From Strongylocentrotus droebachiensis (taxonomy: Eukaryota > Echinodermata > Echinoidea > Camarodonta > Strongylocentrotidae), in assembly GCA_035222895.1 (NCBI GenBank), contig JAVYIG010000093.1, forward strand, positions 434,001-498,000: a stretch of DNA of 64,000 nucleotides, written 5' to 3'. Below are positions 42,401-55,522 of the stretch, piece by piece. A program made the position numbers and the translations under genes. The notes beneath the pieces were generated by a model. It worked only from the letters and a program-made list of their open reading frames with translations. It ran no database searches and was not told the DNA's origin. Positions within the stretch are counted from its first letter, which is position 1; every line of letters begins with the position of its first letter.

Positions 42401-45400
42401 CTATCCTTGACTACGTCACAATCCACTGACCAAATTGCCAATTTGAGCGTAACATAGATTTAGCGATCTCAAATTGTTTAAATACTCATAACTACCTTAT
42501 TATTAGTTTGATCTATTTCAAGCTTTCGCCTTTCTTTTTCTATTATTTTTCTGTTTTCTTTAATACAAACTAAGTTATCACAGGGGTAAGATTTTCCCTT
42601 AACACCTTACCTAATTGACAGGTTGTACCATACCAACCTCCGAGGCAAGTACAGTAGAAAGAATCAAACGTATCATGGCATGACCCTCCGTTCATACATG
42701 GTTCCGAGGCGCATTCATCAGTCTCTGAAGTTATATCAACAAAATATAAATTCTATGCTAATTTGAGTTAGTTATTGACAAACCGATGGAAACTTTTGTA
42801 CATTTCTGATTGTGGCGGAGATAAATTTGAAAAAATATTCTTTAATGTAGCATATCCATGACGATAAGAAAAAGTGTATTTTAAGATCACAGGCAGCAAA
42901 CTTAATTTTTACAGTAGGATCTTATGCTCTGAAATTGAAGAAAAAAAGTAAATTAATGCTGAATAGGCTATTTAATACTCTTGAAATTAATGTTTCTGTA
43001 TTCATAAACATGGAAAATCTTCTATTGGGGAGCTACATCCCATCTTCGATAAGTATTTGACAATATTTAAGAAGCTTTGTCTGTCCAAAACTACAAAATT
43101 AAACTTTTACTTTAAAAAATCAACCTTAGGCAATATCAGAAGCCTATTAATTGCCTTGCAAGAGAGCCCTGTGTAGTATTGTACAACTAGAAAACAATGT
43201 TTGAAAAAATGTAATAATAAAATGTTAATGTATATAATAAAACAAATCAATAGCAAAATGTAAACTGATAATGGAAGCAAGTATTACAATTTTGACCACG
43301 ATACACGATTCAGTTAAATTTAACTTTTATCAATAAAAATAAAAATACCATAAATGGTCAGCTCAGTTCGTAATCAGTTTGTATTCCTTCTCCATTAGTA
43401 TTTCAGCATATCATGTATAACCATAAATGGCTTTAAGTCGTACCCCCTCTATCACGATCCCATCCCCATAGTTATTCAGAAATATATAAATGGCGGCGGT
43501 ATGAAAAGTTACAGGTTTATAAGCTAAACTTAAAAGGTTAAATGTTACAAGTTTTTTTGCATTTAAGAACAAATATTTTGGCTGAAATTATTCCACAGAA
43601 GCCAAATGGACCTTAAGCATTGTGATGAGAGGTTTAGTTGCCCGCAGTGTATAATTCATTATCAACGACTACCGTCAACGCTTTCAAAACATCATTAAAC
43701 ATATGTTTTAATATTGTCAGTAAAATACACGAATTTTCATGCTTTTTCTATTGGGCCGCGATGAATAGTTTCAGGACTCCTAGGTCCATTACAGTAACCC
43801 GAAAATGATGTAATATTCGTTGAATTAACAGGTAATTTTGGTAAAACATAATTAAACGTGTATGTCAAAATAAAATAATTTGTCCAACTATAATTTGATG
43901 TTCTTGAATCACTTATGTTAAATTTGAGCCCTTTAAAGCAGATTTTAGGTACCTGAGACAAATTTTGCCATCACAATCTCAGACCCATATCATTGTATTT
44001 TGATCAAATAAGGAGATTAATTGTAATCATATTCCCTCAGAAACAGTTCAAGCAGTCCTCATGACTGTCTAGAGTTGATGCATGTCCTTTTGGCCCTTTA
44101 GAGCAACTTAATCTATACAATATTTGATTGTTCATAATGGGGTATTTTTCACCAAACGAACGTTTTGAGCCAAAATAATTGTTCTGAAAGGCATAAAACA
44201 GTGGTGGGTCCGTGAGAATAGTCACCAGTTTGACATCTTGTTCCCATCCAGCCAGAATTACAAGTACAACTGAACGCATTCTGAAGATCGTTACAAGACC
44301 CTTCGTTAAAACACGGGTTAGAAGAGCACTCGTTCACGTCTGCATAAAAGGAAAAAGTCAATAAAAAGTCTGTCATATTATGACAGTGTAGAGAATGAAT
44401 AAATGCAACTTAGAATTTGTGCATACTGGGGTGGTGATCCCAGGGGGACGGGGTGAACACGTCGCTACGCTCCCTTGTATAAAACCTTTTAAAATAAACG
44501 AGTATAATCTGTATTCCGTTGGTATCACGTAAGCATAGTTTACACTACAGTGCGTCCCAGAAAAAACGAAACCGAGAATTATCAATGTTTTATCATAACT
44601 TAATCACACACAAAAAAAATATATATATAAAACATTATTACTCAGTAGATATATTAGCAATGTTTGATCAGGTTTCTTGTTGTTTTTTGTTGTTGATTGT
44701 TTTGTCGGTTTTGTTTTTGTTTTTTAGTGTTTAGTTTGGTTGTTTTTTTGCTGTCAATGTAAGAAACCAAAACAAATCTTTTTTGTTGTTAGTTTTTGTT
44801 TGTTGTTATTCTTTTGGGTAAATATGCTTGTACAATGTAGTTATTCTGTAAATCTTCAATTTGGACTTGTACTCATACTCTCTTTTTATCCTAATTTCAA
44901 ATTTTCAGTTTTTTGTAGGTGGCAGCACCAATAAAGCATTTCCTTCCTTTCTAGCTGCCTCCTCATTTACATAAATACTCACTTTTGCTATGTTTTTGTC
45001 CAGATCACCTTATTTTGTACTATTATCTTATGTAATGTTTGTTTATTTTGACTATATATCTTGTGATTTTGTATGTTATTGTATCTAAATGTTTTTTATG
45101 ATGAATGGAATAAACTTGATTATCTTAACTTATCTATCACAATACAATACAAAAGTGTTTTTTTAATAAACATCAATTGCTAAACAAATTATAATTGATA
45201 AGTGACACATATTTGGAAAGCTTAGATCCTCTTCTTTCATTGGATGCAACTCATAATAATGCATATTTCACGCATGAGTGATTAAAATGAATTTGAAGAG
45301 AGGAAAACAAAAAGTCATTTGGCGGACGATATCTGAATTTCTTACAGAAAGTCACATTTCTAAAAAAATTGAGTTTCTGCCCTTTCATATGACACCTCAA

Positions 45401-48400
45401 TCAGGAAAAATGAGCTAGGAATAACAAAGTTCTGTTTGTTTAAAGTAGTGCTTGCATTTCCATAATTTGATTAAACGAATTCGTTTTCACTGGCTGCCTG
45501 CCGTAACAACAAACGAAATTGACAAAAGACTCAACTCCGTTTCGTTGGCAATCAGCCGTAGACGAAAGACTTCATGCATGGCTGATTGTCAACGAAACGG
45601 AGTTAAGTCTTTTGTCAATTCTGCTTTTTGCTACGGCAGGCAGCCAGTGAAAACGAATTTGTTTGCTAAAATTATGAAAATGTAAGGGCTACTTTAAACA
45701 AACAGAACTTTGTCATTCCTTGCTCATTTTTCCTGATTGAGGTGTCATATGAAAGGGCAGAAACCCAGCTTTTTAGAAATTCAGATACCGCCCGCCAAAC
45801 AACTTTTCGGTTTCCTCTCTTCAAATTGATTTTAATTACACATGCGTGAAATATGCATCATAATGAGTTGCATCAAATGGAAGAGGAGGATCTAAGCTTT
45901 CCAAATATGTGTCATTTATTAATTATAAATGTGATTAAGTTATGATAAAACATCGATAATTCTCGGTTTCGTTTTTTCTGGGACGCACTGTATAATGTGT
46001 ACAAGATTAAGAGTTTAAGAAATAGATCAGTGCTACGAAAATGAATATTTCGGTTGATCTTGAAAGAAGTCCGTTACTGCTTGGTATAAAAATATTGTCG
46101 CTTGAGGGGAATTGGTGTAGGCCTACATCTTTCTAAAGACATTCAGGCCTAGAGTGGGAAATATAAATCCCACCCATGCCCTAACTACCTACTTACTCAA
46201 AATGCACCTACTAAATATTTACAACCTTTCGGACTGCACACCAATTACCGGCAAAGTAAAAGTGAGGTGTGTAAAAAGTATATTGTTTGTTTTTATACAA
46301 TAGTAATCTAGCTAAGGAATGTAATTTTTAATACAACAAAACTTTAAAAACATGTGAGGGAGTCGTCGCTTCCGTCACATGTTGTTCACTAAGCGCCCTC
46401 ACAATAGCCTACTGATGGGAGGGCTTGGAAGAATTTGCCCCAAATATACAATTCATACGTGGTTTATTTCTTATTTGATACCAGTGATTTACAAACGTTG
46501 GTGAATTGACATGATTTTTCGGGATTTTTCCTCAATTTTTTGTAAATTATACTTTTGTATGCGTTTGTTGGAAAATGACAAATTTCCAAATTTACAGTCA
46601 GGCAAAATATACTGCTTATTTCGAAGCCTATATGTCAGGGCCCGCGGAACGAATAAATAAATAAATTGTGAAAAGGTATGTTAAAGTGAAACATATAAAA
46701 AAAAAACAGAAAGAAAGAAAGAATAGTGACCTGCCAGTGTTACAAATGAGGTATCGAAATATGCTCATCTGACCGTAATTAAATTCCTAAAACCCCTGAG
46801 CTTCCGTGAGCTCCGCCCGCTGGACCCCACCAGGTGCCCTAAGGCGGGACTCTGAAAGCTCATGTGACCGTAATTAAAAGCCTAATACCCCTGAGCTTCC
46901 GGGGGCTCTCCGCCTGGCCCCCACCAAGGGCCCTTATGCGGGCTCCTACATTCTCATTCGACCACAATTGAATGCCTTAAACCCCTGAACTTCCGGGGGT
47001 GCTGCCCCATGGACCCAACGCAATTTAGTAACCGGCCAGTGTCTCAAATAAGGTATCAAAATATGCTCATCTGACCGTAATTAACTGCCTACATCCCCTA
47101 AGCTTCTGGGGATATCGCCCTGAACCACGCCGTGGCTTTGCCCCCTAGACCCCACGCCAATTTACGCTAAGCTCTTCCTGATCGTAAATACTTTAGCCCC
47201 CCCCCCCTCCCCCCCCCCCCTCTTTGACAAAAGTTCCGTGTGACCCGCATGTAACATGTTAGGTTTTTTTTCTCCCCCCCCCCTCCCTCCCTCAAACGTT
47301 TTTGCTCATTACGCCACTGCTCTCTCGTCCCTCGCATTTCGCCCCCCCCCCCCCGGTCAAGAAAAGAAATATGCCGCCCCTGCGTGTATATATTAACACA
47401 TATCTGCACGGAATTATGTTACACTCGTTATAATGAATATAGGGAATATTTTTCATTGACTCCAGTAGTTTGAGATCAGTATGGTATCCCGTCTAATCCG
47501 GAATTTGTAGAGCGCCAATATTTACTATTCTAACAGAAAGCAGAAAAATCAGAGAAGCAGACTGGTGAAAGTTTGAATAAAATTCAATAAAATTAAGAAA
47601 GTTATGAATGTCTAAACGTTGGAATCACTACAGATATGGGCACTTAAGGTTTCCTGAATCAATAATTACATGGTGACGTAGTGCTGTACAACATTCCCAT
47701 TTGTTCAACGAATGAAATACCAATTTTTCAAAAATGCACGTCTCAGGATGACCTATAGATTACCTATAATGTTGCTATCCATGATATATTTTGAGTAATG
47801 CCTAAAGGGAGTAGGCACTCCTGAGAAAAACAGACATTAATGACATTAATGATATTTGTGTACATGACGAACGGGATATTTATCATTGACTACGTCACAA
47901 TCCGCTGACCAAATTGCCAATTTGAGCTTAACATAGATTTAGCGATCTCAATTTGTTTAAATACTCATAACTACCATATTATTAGTTTGATCTATTTCAA
48001 ACTTTCGCCATACTTTTTCTCTTATTGTTCTGTTTTCTTTAATACAAATTAAGTTATTACAGGGGTTAAAATCAATGAATATCTACTTTAAAAGTAGATA
48101 TTCATTGATTTTAAAAACTAACTTTATTTTCATTATTGCAAAGTTGATACTTTGATTCGACAAGGTTATCAAAATTCAATGCTTGGAAACATTCGAAGTA
48201 ATGATTATTATAAATTACAAAACGCTTAAATACAGCCCCGTCATAGCACCTGAAGAGCTCTCTGAACGCTGCTGAGATGTGTGAGATCACAGTATGGACA
48301 TGACTTGCACAAGCAGACGATGTCCCATGACATCTCACACATTTTCAGTGCCTGTGTTTTCATCTTCTCTTGAATTCTTTCTCTTACTTCACTACCGTCA

Positions 48401-51400
48401 GGCTAAATTTATAATCTATTGCCTCACTCTAAACCCCGCGCATGGTTTTAGTTTGATGACAAATGCAGCGCTACAAAAATAAAGGAATCTGTCGCTTGTA
48501 AACTAAATAAGACGCCATTGTATATTTAGCTGCAAACACCGGGGTATAATCGGCGTTTCAAGAGGGAACAAATTCCGTCCTTAAAGTAGATATTCATTGA
48601 TTTTAAAAACTAACTTTATTTTCATTATTGCAAAGTTGAAACTTTGATTCGACAAGGTTATCAAAATTCAATGCTTGGAAACATTCGTAGTAATGATTAT
48701 TATAAATTACAAAACGCTTAAATACAGCCCCGTCATAGCACCTGAAGAGCTCTCCAAACGCTGCTGAGATGTGTGAGGTCACAGTATGGACATGACTTGC
48801 ACAAGCAGACGATGTCCCATGACATCTCACACATTTTCAGTGCCTGTGTTTTCATCTTCTCTTGAGTTCTTTCTCTTACTTTACTACCGTCAGGCTAAAT
48901 GTATAATCTATTGCCTCACTCTAAACCCCGCGCATGGTTTTAGTTTGATGACAAATGCAGCGCTACAAAAATAAAGGAATCTGTCGCTTGTTAACAAAAT
49001 AAGACGCCATTGTATATTTAGCTGCAAACACCGGGGTATAATCGGCGTTTCAAGAGGGAACAAATGCCGTCCTTAAAGTAGATATTCATTGATTTTAAAA
49101 ACTAACTTTATTTTCATTATTGCAAAGTTGATACTTTGATTCGACAAGGTTATCAAAATTCAATGCTTGGAAACATTCGAAGTAATGATTATTATAAATT
49201 ACAAAACGCTTAAATACAGTCCCGGCATAGCACCTGAAGAGCTCTCCGAACGCTGCTGAGATGTGTGAGGTCACAGTATGGACATGACTTGCACAAGCAG
49301 ACGATGCCCCATGACATCTCACACATTTTCAGTGCCTGTGTTTTCATCTTCTCTTGAGTTCTTTCTCTTACTTCACTACCGTCAGGCTAAATGTATAATC
49401 TATTGCCTCACTCTAAACCCCGCGCATGGTTTTATTTTGATGACAAATGCAGCGATACAAAAATAAAGGAATCTGTCGCTTGTAAACAAAATAAGACGCC
49501 ATTGTATATTCAGCTGCACACTCCGCGGCATGTTCGGCGTTTCAAGAGGGAACAAATGCCGTCCTTAATATCATTCCGGGGGGGTTTCAATTTGAAAGTC
49601 TGTTTTCTTTCATTGTTAATTAACCCCTATCCCGTGTATTTACAAGCAAAAGATTTTAGTTTTCAGAATCGGGTCATATCCCCTTTTGAATGGTTTGACA
49701 TGCCATTACATTTATATACACTAAACTCATTAGAATTTGAGAAATAATAGCTTCGCAATTATGTTCATTCTCTATGGGATGTCGTCTGCTTGGGCAGTGT
49801 TGGTCCATATAGTGACGTCATTAAAACATCGTTATTTTTCCGGCGAATCTCTCGTATATCCCAGCTGCTATGGAGGTGGTTGTATTTGTATTTTTATAAA
49901 TCACCCGATATGTAGTTGACCTATAACTTGTACGATGGCCACCTGTTAGCTTACCAGTTTCTAGTGATACATTAGTTGACATATTTGTGATTTTCTTTGA
50001 ATTTCACCTCTAATATCATTCCGGGGGGGGGGGGTTCAATTTGAAAGTATGGTTTCTTTGATTGTTAATTAACCCCTATCCCGTGTATTTACAAGCAAAA
50101 TATTTTAGTTATTAGAATCGGGTCATATCCCCTTATGAATGGTTTGACGTGCCATTACATTTATATACACTAAACTCATTATAATTTGAGAAATAATAGC
50201 TTTGCAATTATGTTCATTCTCTATGGGATGTCGTCTGTTTGGGCAGTGTTGGTCCATATAGTGACGGCATTAAAACATCGTTATTTTTCCGGCGAATCTT
50301 TTGTATATCCCAGCTGCTATGGAGGTGGTTGTATTTGTATTTTTATAAATCAACCGATATGTAGTTGACCTAAAACTTGTTCGATGGCCATCTGTTAGCT
50401 TACCAGTTTCTAGTGATACATCAGTTGACATATTTGTGATTTTCTTTGAATTTCACCTTTAACATCTTACCTAATTGACAGGTTGTACCATACCAACCTC
50501 CGGGGCAAGTACAGTAGAAAGAATCAAACGTATCATGGCACGACCCTCCGTTCATGCATGGTTCCGAGGCGCATTCATCAGTCTCTGAAGTTATATCAAG
50601 AAAATATAAATTCTATGCTAATTTGAGTTAGTTATTGACAAACCGATGGAAACCTTGTACATTTCTGACTTGTGGCGGAGATGAATTTGAAAAAAATAGT
50701 TCTGAAAAAATATTCTTCAATGTAGCATACCCATGACGATAAGAAAAAGTGTATTTTAAGATCACGGGCAGCAAATTTAATTTTTACAGAAGGATCTTTT
50801 GCTCTCAATTGAAGAAAAAAAGAAAATTAATGCTGAATAGGCTCTTTTACACTCTTGAAGTTAATTTTTCTGTATTCATAAACATGGAAAATCTTCTATT
50901 GGGGGAGCTACACCCCATCTTCGATAAGTATTTGACAATAGTTAAGAAGCTTTGTCTGTCCCAAACTACAAAATAAAACCTTTACTTTCAAAAATCAACC
51001 TTAGGCAATATCAGAAGCCTATTAATTGAGTTATAAGAGAGCCCTGTGTAGTATTGTACAACTAGGAAAAAATGTTTGAACAAATGTAATAATAAAATGT
51101 TAATATATATAATAAAACAAATCAATAGCAAAATATAAACTGATAATGGAAGCAAGTATTACAATTTTGACCACGATACACGATTCAGTTAAATTAAACT
51201 TTTATCAATAAAGATAAAATACCACAAATGGTCAGCTCAGTTCGTAATCAGTTTGTATTCCTTCTCCATTAGTATTTCAGCATATCATGTATGACCATAA
51301 ATGGCTTTAAGTCGTACCCCCTCTATCACGATCCCATCCCCATAGTCATTCAGAAATATATAAATGGCGGCGGTATGAAAAGTTACAGGTTTATAAGCTA

Positions 51401-54400
51401 AACTTAAAAGGTTAAATGTTACAAGTTTTTTTGCATTTAAGAACAAATATTTTGGCTGAAATTATTCCACAGAAGCCAAATGGACCTTAAGCATTGTGAT
51501 GAGAGGTTAAGGTGCCCGCGGTGTATAATTCATTATCAACGACTACCATCAACACTTTCAACACATCATTAAACATATGTTTTAATATTGTCAGTAAAAT
51601 ACACGAATTTTAATGCATTTTCTATTGGGCCGCGATGAATAGTTTCAGGACTCCTAGGTCCATTACGGTAACCCGGAAATGATGTAATATTCGTTGAATT
51701 AACAGGTAATTTTGGTATAACATAATTAGACGTGTATGTCAAAATAAAATTATAACTATAATTTGATGTTCTTGAATCACTTATGTTACATTTGAGTCCT
51801 TAAAATCAGATTTTAGGTACCTGAGACAAATTTGGTCATCACAACCTCAGACCCATATCATTGTATTTTGATCAAAAAAGGAGATTAATTATTGTGATCA
51901 TATTCCCTCAGAAACAGTTCAAGCAGTCCTCATGACTGTCTAGAGTTGATGCATGTCCTTTTGGCCCTTTAAAGCAACTTAATCTATACAATATTTGATT
52001 GTTCATAGTGGGTTTTCATCACCAAACGAACGTTTTCAGCCAAGATATTTGTTCTGAAAGGCATAACACAGTGTTGGTTTCTTGAGAATAGTCACCAGTT
52101 TGACATCTTGTTCCCGTCCAGCCAGAATAACAGGTACAACTGAACGCATTCTGAAGATCGTTACAAGACCCTTCGTTAAAACACGGGTTAGACAAGCACT
52201 CGTTCACATCTGCATAAAAGGAAAAAGTCAATAAAAAGTATGTCACGTTATGACAGTGTAGAGAAAAAAGAAATGCAACTGATAATTTCGTTACAGGGGC
52301 GGTGATCCCGGGGGGACGGTGGGAACACGTCCCCTCCCCCTCAAATTTGTTTAGGGATCATTCCCCCCCCCCCCCTGGAAACTTGAAAAATGCAAACAAA
52401 AATGTATAGCAAATACTGACTAAAGACTGCAACACACTTTGAGGCTCTGGAGGGCCTAAGAGTGCAGCGTTCAGGCTAATAAAAACGCAAAAATCTTCTC
52501 GCTCGGTCGCTACGCTCCCTTGCATAATACCTTTTAAAATGTACGAGTAAATATTAAAGAAAATCTGTATTCCGTTGATATAACGTTAAGCATAGTTTAC
52601 ACTATATGTGTACACGATTAAGAGTTAAAGAAATAGATTAGTGCTACGAAAATGAATATTCCGGTTAATCTTCAAAGGAGTGCGTTACTGCCTGGTATAA
52701 AAATATTGTCGCTTGAGGGGAAAAGGTGTAGGCCTAAATCTTTCTTTAAACATTAAGTCAAGGTCCTTCATTACGTGACTGATTTTCAGGCCTAAATTAA
52801 AAAAATCCCATCCATGCCCTAACTCCCTACTTACTAAAAATGTACCTACTAAATATTTACAACCTTTCGGACTGCACACTAATTACCGGCAAAGTAAAAG
52901 TGAAGTGTTTAAAAAGTATATTGCTTGTTTTTATACAATAGTAATCTAGCTAAGGAATGTAATTTTAATACGACAAAACTTTAAAAACATGTGAGGGGGT
53001 CGTCAATTCCGTCACCTTCGCACCTCTTGTTCCCTAAGCGCCCTCACAATTGCCTACTGATGGGGGGGGGGGGGGGGGCTTGGGAGAAGTTGCCCCACAA
53101 ATACAATTTAAACGTGTTTTTTTTTTTTTTTTTGATACCAGTGACTTACAAATGTTGCCCCCCCCCCCACACACACACACACTTTTTTGAAAAAGTATTT
53201 AAAGAGAAATAGAAAGAAAACAGAAAAAAAGAAAGAATAGTAACCTGCCAGTGTTACAAATAAGGGATCAAAATATGCTCATCTGGCCGTAATTAAATGC
53301 CTGAGCTTCCGGGGACACTGCTCCTGAACCCCCGCCGTGGCTTTGCCCCCTAGATCACGCGCCAACTGACGCTAAGCTTTCCTGGTCGTAACGACTTTAG
53401 CCCCCCCCCCCCCAACTTTGAAAAAAGTTCCGCGGGACCTGCATGTAATGATGCGGATTTTTTTTCTGTCCCCCCCCCCCCAAACAAAACAAAAAAACGT
53501 TTTTGCTGATAACGTCACTGCTCCCTCGTCCCTCGCATTACCCCCCCCCCCCCCCGGTCATGAAAAGAAATCGCCGCCCCTGCATGTATATATTAACACA
53601 TATCTGCACAGAATAATGTTACACTCGGAATATTTACCATTGATTCTAGAAGTTTGAAATCAGTATGGTATCCCGTTTAGGCCACTTAAAAAATATTCAT
53701 GTTTAGCGTCCCCGCCCGCTTCTTTTTTTGGGGCCGCCTCCTTTTTTTTTTTTGTTTTTTTTTTTGATTTTTTTTTTTTTTTTTTAAGAAAAAAAACATG
53801 ACAAACACTGCCTAAATGGATCTATTTCTGATTCCAAAAAAAAAAAAAAAGGTCGGCTGCCATCTTGAAAAATAGCCCGACTTTCATGGAAAATGTACCG
53901 AGCGCCCATTTTGAGCGGCCATTTTGAAGAAGAAAAAAAAAGAAGAAAAAAAGGGCCTCCTCCTTCCTATTTAAAAACAAAAACAGGACGCTAAACTGTT
54001 TTTTTTTTAATTTGGCCTTAATCCGAGAAATTGTAGAGCGCCAATATCTAGTTACCTCGTCAAAGGCACTGATGAGACTACTGAATGGCATATTTAGTAG
54101 TCTCATCAGTGCCTTTGACGAGGTAATGATTCAACTGGGGAAGCTAGTTGTGAGCAATGTGGAATAGATATTTCTGTAGTGGGTTTTGAAAGTAGAAAGC
54201 AGGTCAAACATTACTGAGAAATACTTAGGAATACTATTACAAAACCTAGGCTCAGATATCAGAAGCAGCAAATGATTCATCACCAAGCCAGAGAACGTGT
54301 TCGAGGACTCTCAAGCATATTAACCTGGTGATCGTTGAAAATCCATGGATAGCTTTCCATGTAATAATTTTTTGTGTATGCTACTCTTCGATTTACAGTA

Positions 54401-55358
54401 TGGGATCAAGTAATAAGCGGTCAATTGCTGGAACCTGATGTCATGGTGATTTCTGGCAGGGAAAACTATGTTATTAAAGATTCATTATCTCCAGTGTGAT
54501 TCGATGGGTGGGAAAATATTGAGTTTACTTACCATCCTCGCACCTAAATCCCGACCACCCACTAGTGCAAGAACATGAGAAAGAATTCAGTTCATTTGAG
54601 CATGCTCCTCCATTCACACACGGGTAAGATGCGCATTCGTTAACATCTTGGGGGAAAGGGAATATAGATGAAAACAAACAAAATATTGATGCATATAGAA
54701 AACGTGTGTTTGTCACTCAAAAGTATTTTTTTAAGAAGAAAAAAAAAAGAAAAACCTGACTTACAACTATATCATAGCAAATATGTTCGATTACTTCGTA
54801 ATATTGATATTATAGATGTCATTGATTTCCTTCAGATACGAATATAAGGTGCGTTTCATGTCAATAGTTTATTGTCATACATTATGGTGTATTGAAATAG
54901 GCCAATCTTGACTAGCTATTGCTTTTTGTTGGCTCCATTTACCAAGTGTCATGCTGACTTACAGTTTTGGGTTTTAAAAATGTAATAAAATGAGTAAGGG
55001 GAATCTTCTTCCATTTTGAGTATATACCTCTTTACAGAGTATTATCGTACTATACTGGGGTGTGTGCAGATGGACCACTCAGGCGCGGATCCACGTGGCG
55101 ATTTTTCCGGCCTGGGCACCCCCCCCCCCCCCCCCCCTAGCCCCCAAAACTGTTTGAAAGAATAGGATAATAACGTTAACTTAACCTTTTTTTTTAAACA
55201 AAAAACAAAAGCGGGCCTCCCCCCCCCCCCAAACAAACAAACAAAAAAAAAAATTGTAATAATAATAATTAGTGGTTCTCCTTTCCACCCCCACCCCCTG
55301 CGTATTCACCGGCTGGATGAATTGCTGCTAAATATTTTCTCACGAATTGGGCCCCCCC

Positions 55359-55390
<32 letters not shown>

Positions 55391-55490
55391 TATATATGTA
55401 AAAGTGCTCTTACCCCCCACCCCCCCCCCCCCCCGCCCCGCTTATTCACCGGCCGGCTGAGTCGGCGCTAACTTTTTCCTCAAGATTTGA

Positions 55491-55522
<32 letters not shown>

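Larger units (their letters stand above)
42039..47524. repeat. Tandem duplication, copy A (exons 7 and 8)
   Basis: Starts CTATTCTAACAGAAAGCAG and ends GAGCGCCAATATTTA. It carries exons 8 and 7 with their introns. It is collinear with copy B at about 95% identity by eye. It differs by the foldback transposon at 44548-45990 and a longer GC-rich repeat at 46740-47160. Confidence 0.9.
47525..54050. repeat. Tandem duplication, copy B (exons 5 and 6)
   Basis: Begins directly where copy A ends, with the same start CTATTCTAACAGAAAGCAG, and ends GAGCGCCAATATCTA. It carries exons 6 and 5. It holds 2.4 kb of tandem arrays (about 48075-50455) and the MITE at 53680-54017, neither present in copy A. Confidence 0.9.

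Noticed and set aside
48111..49466. 75- and 62-codon frames in the 492-bp repeats as real genes
   Set aside because: Each copy is nearly identical, so open frames in all three follow from recent duplication; no recognised domain. Kept as a finding rather than as a CDS.
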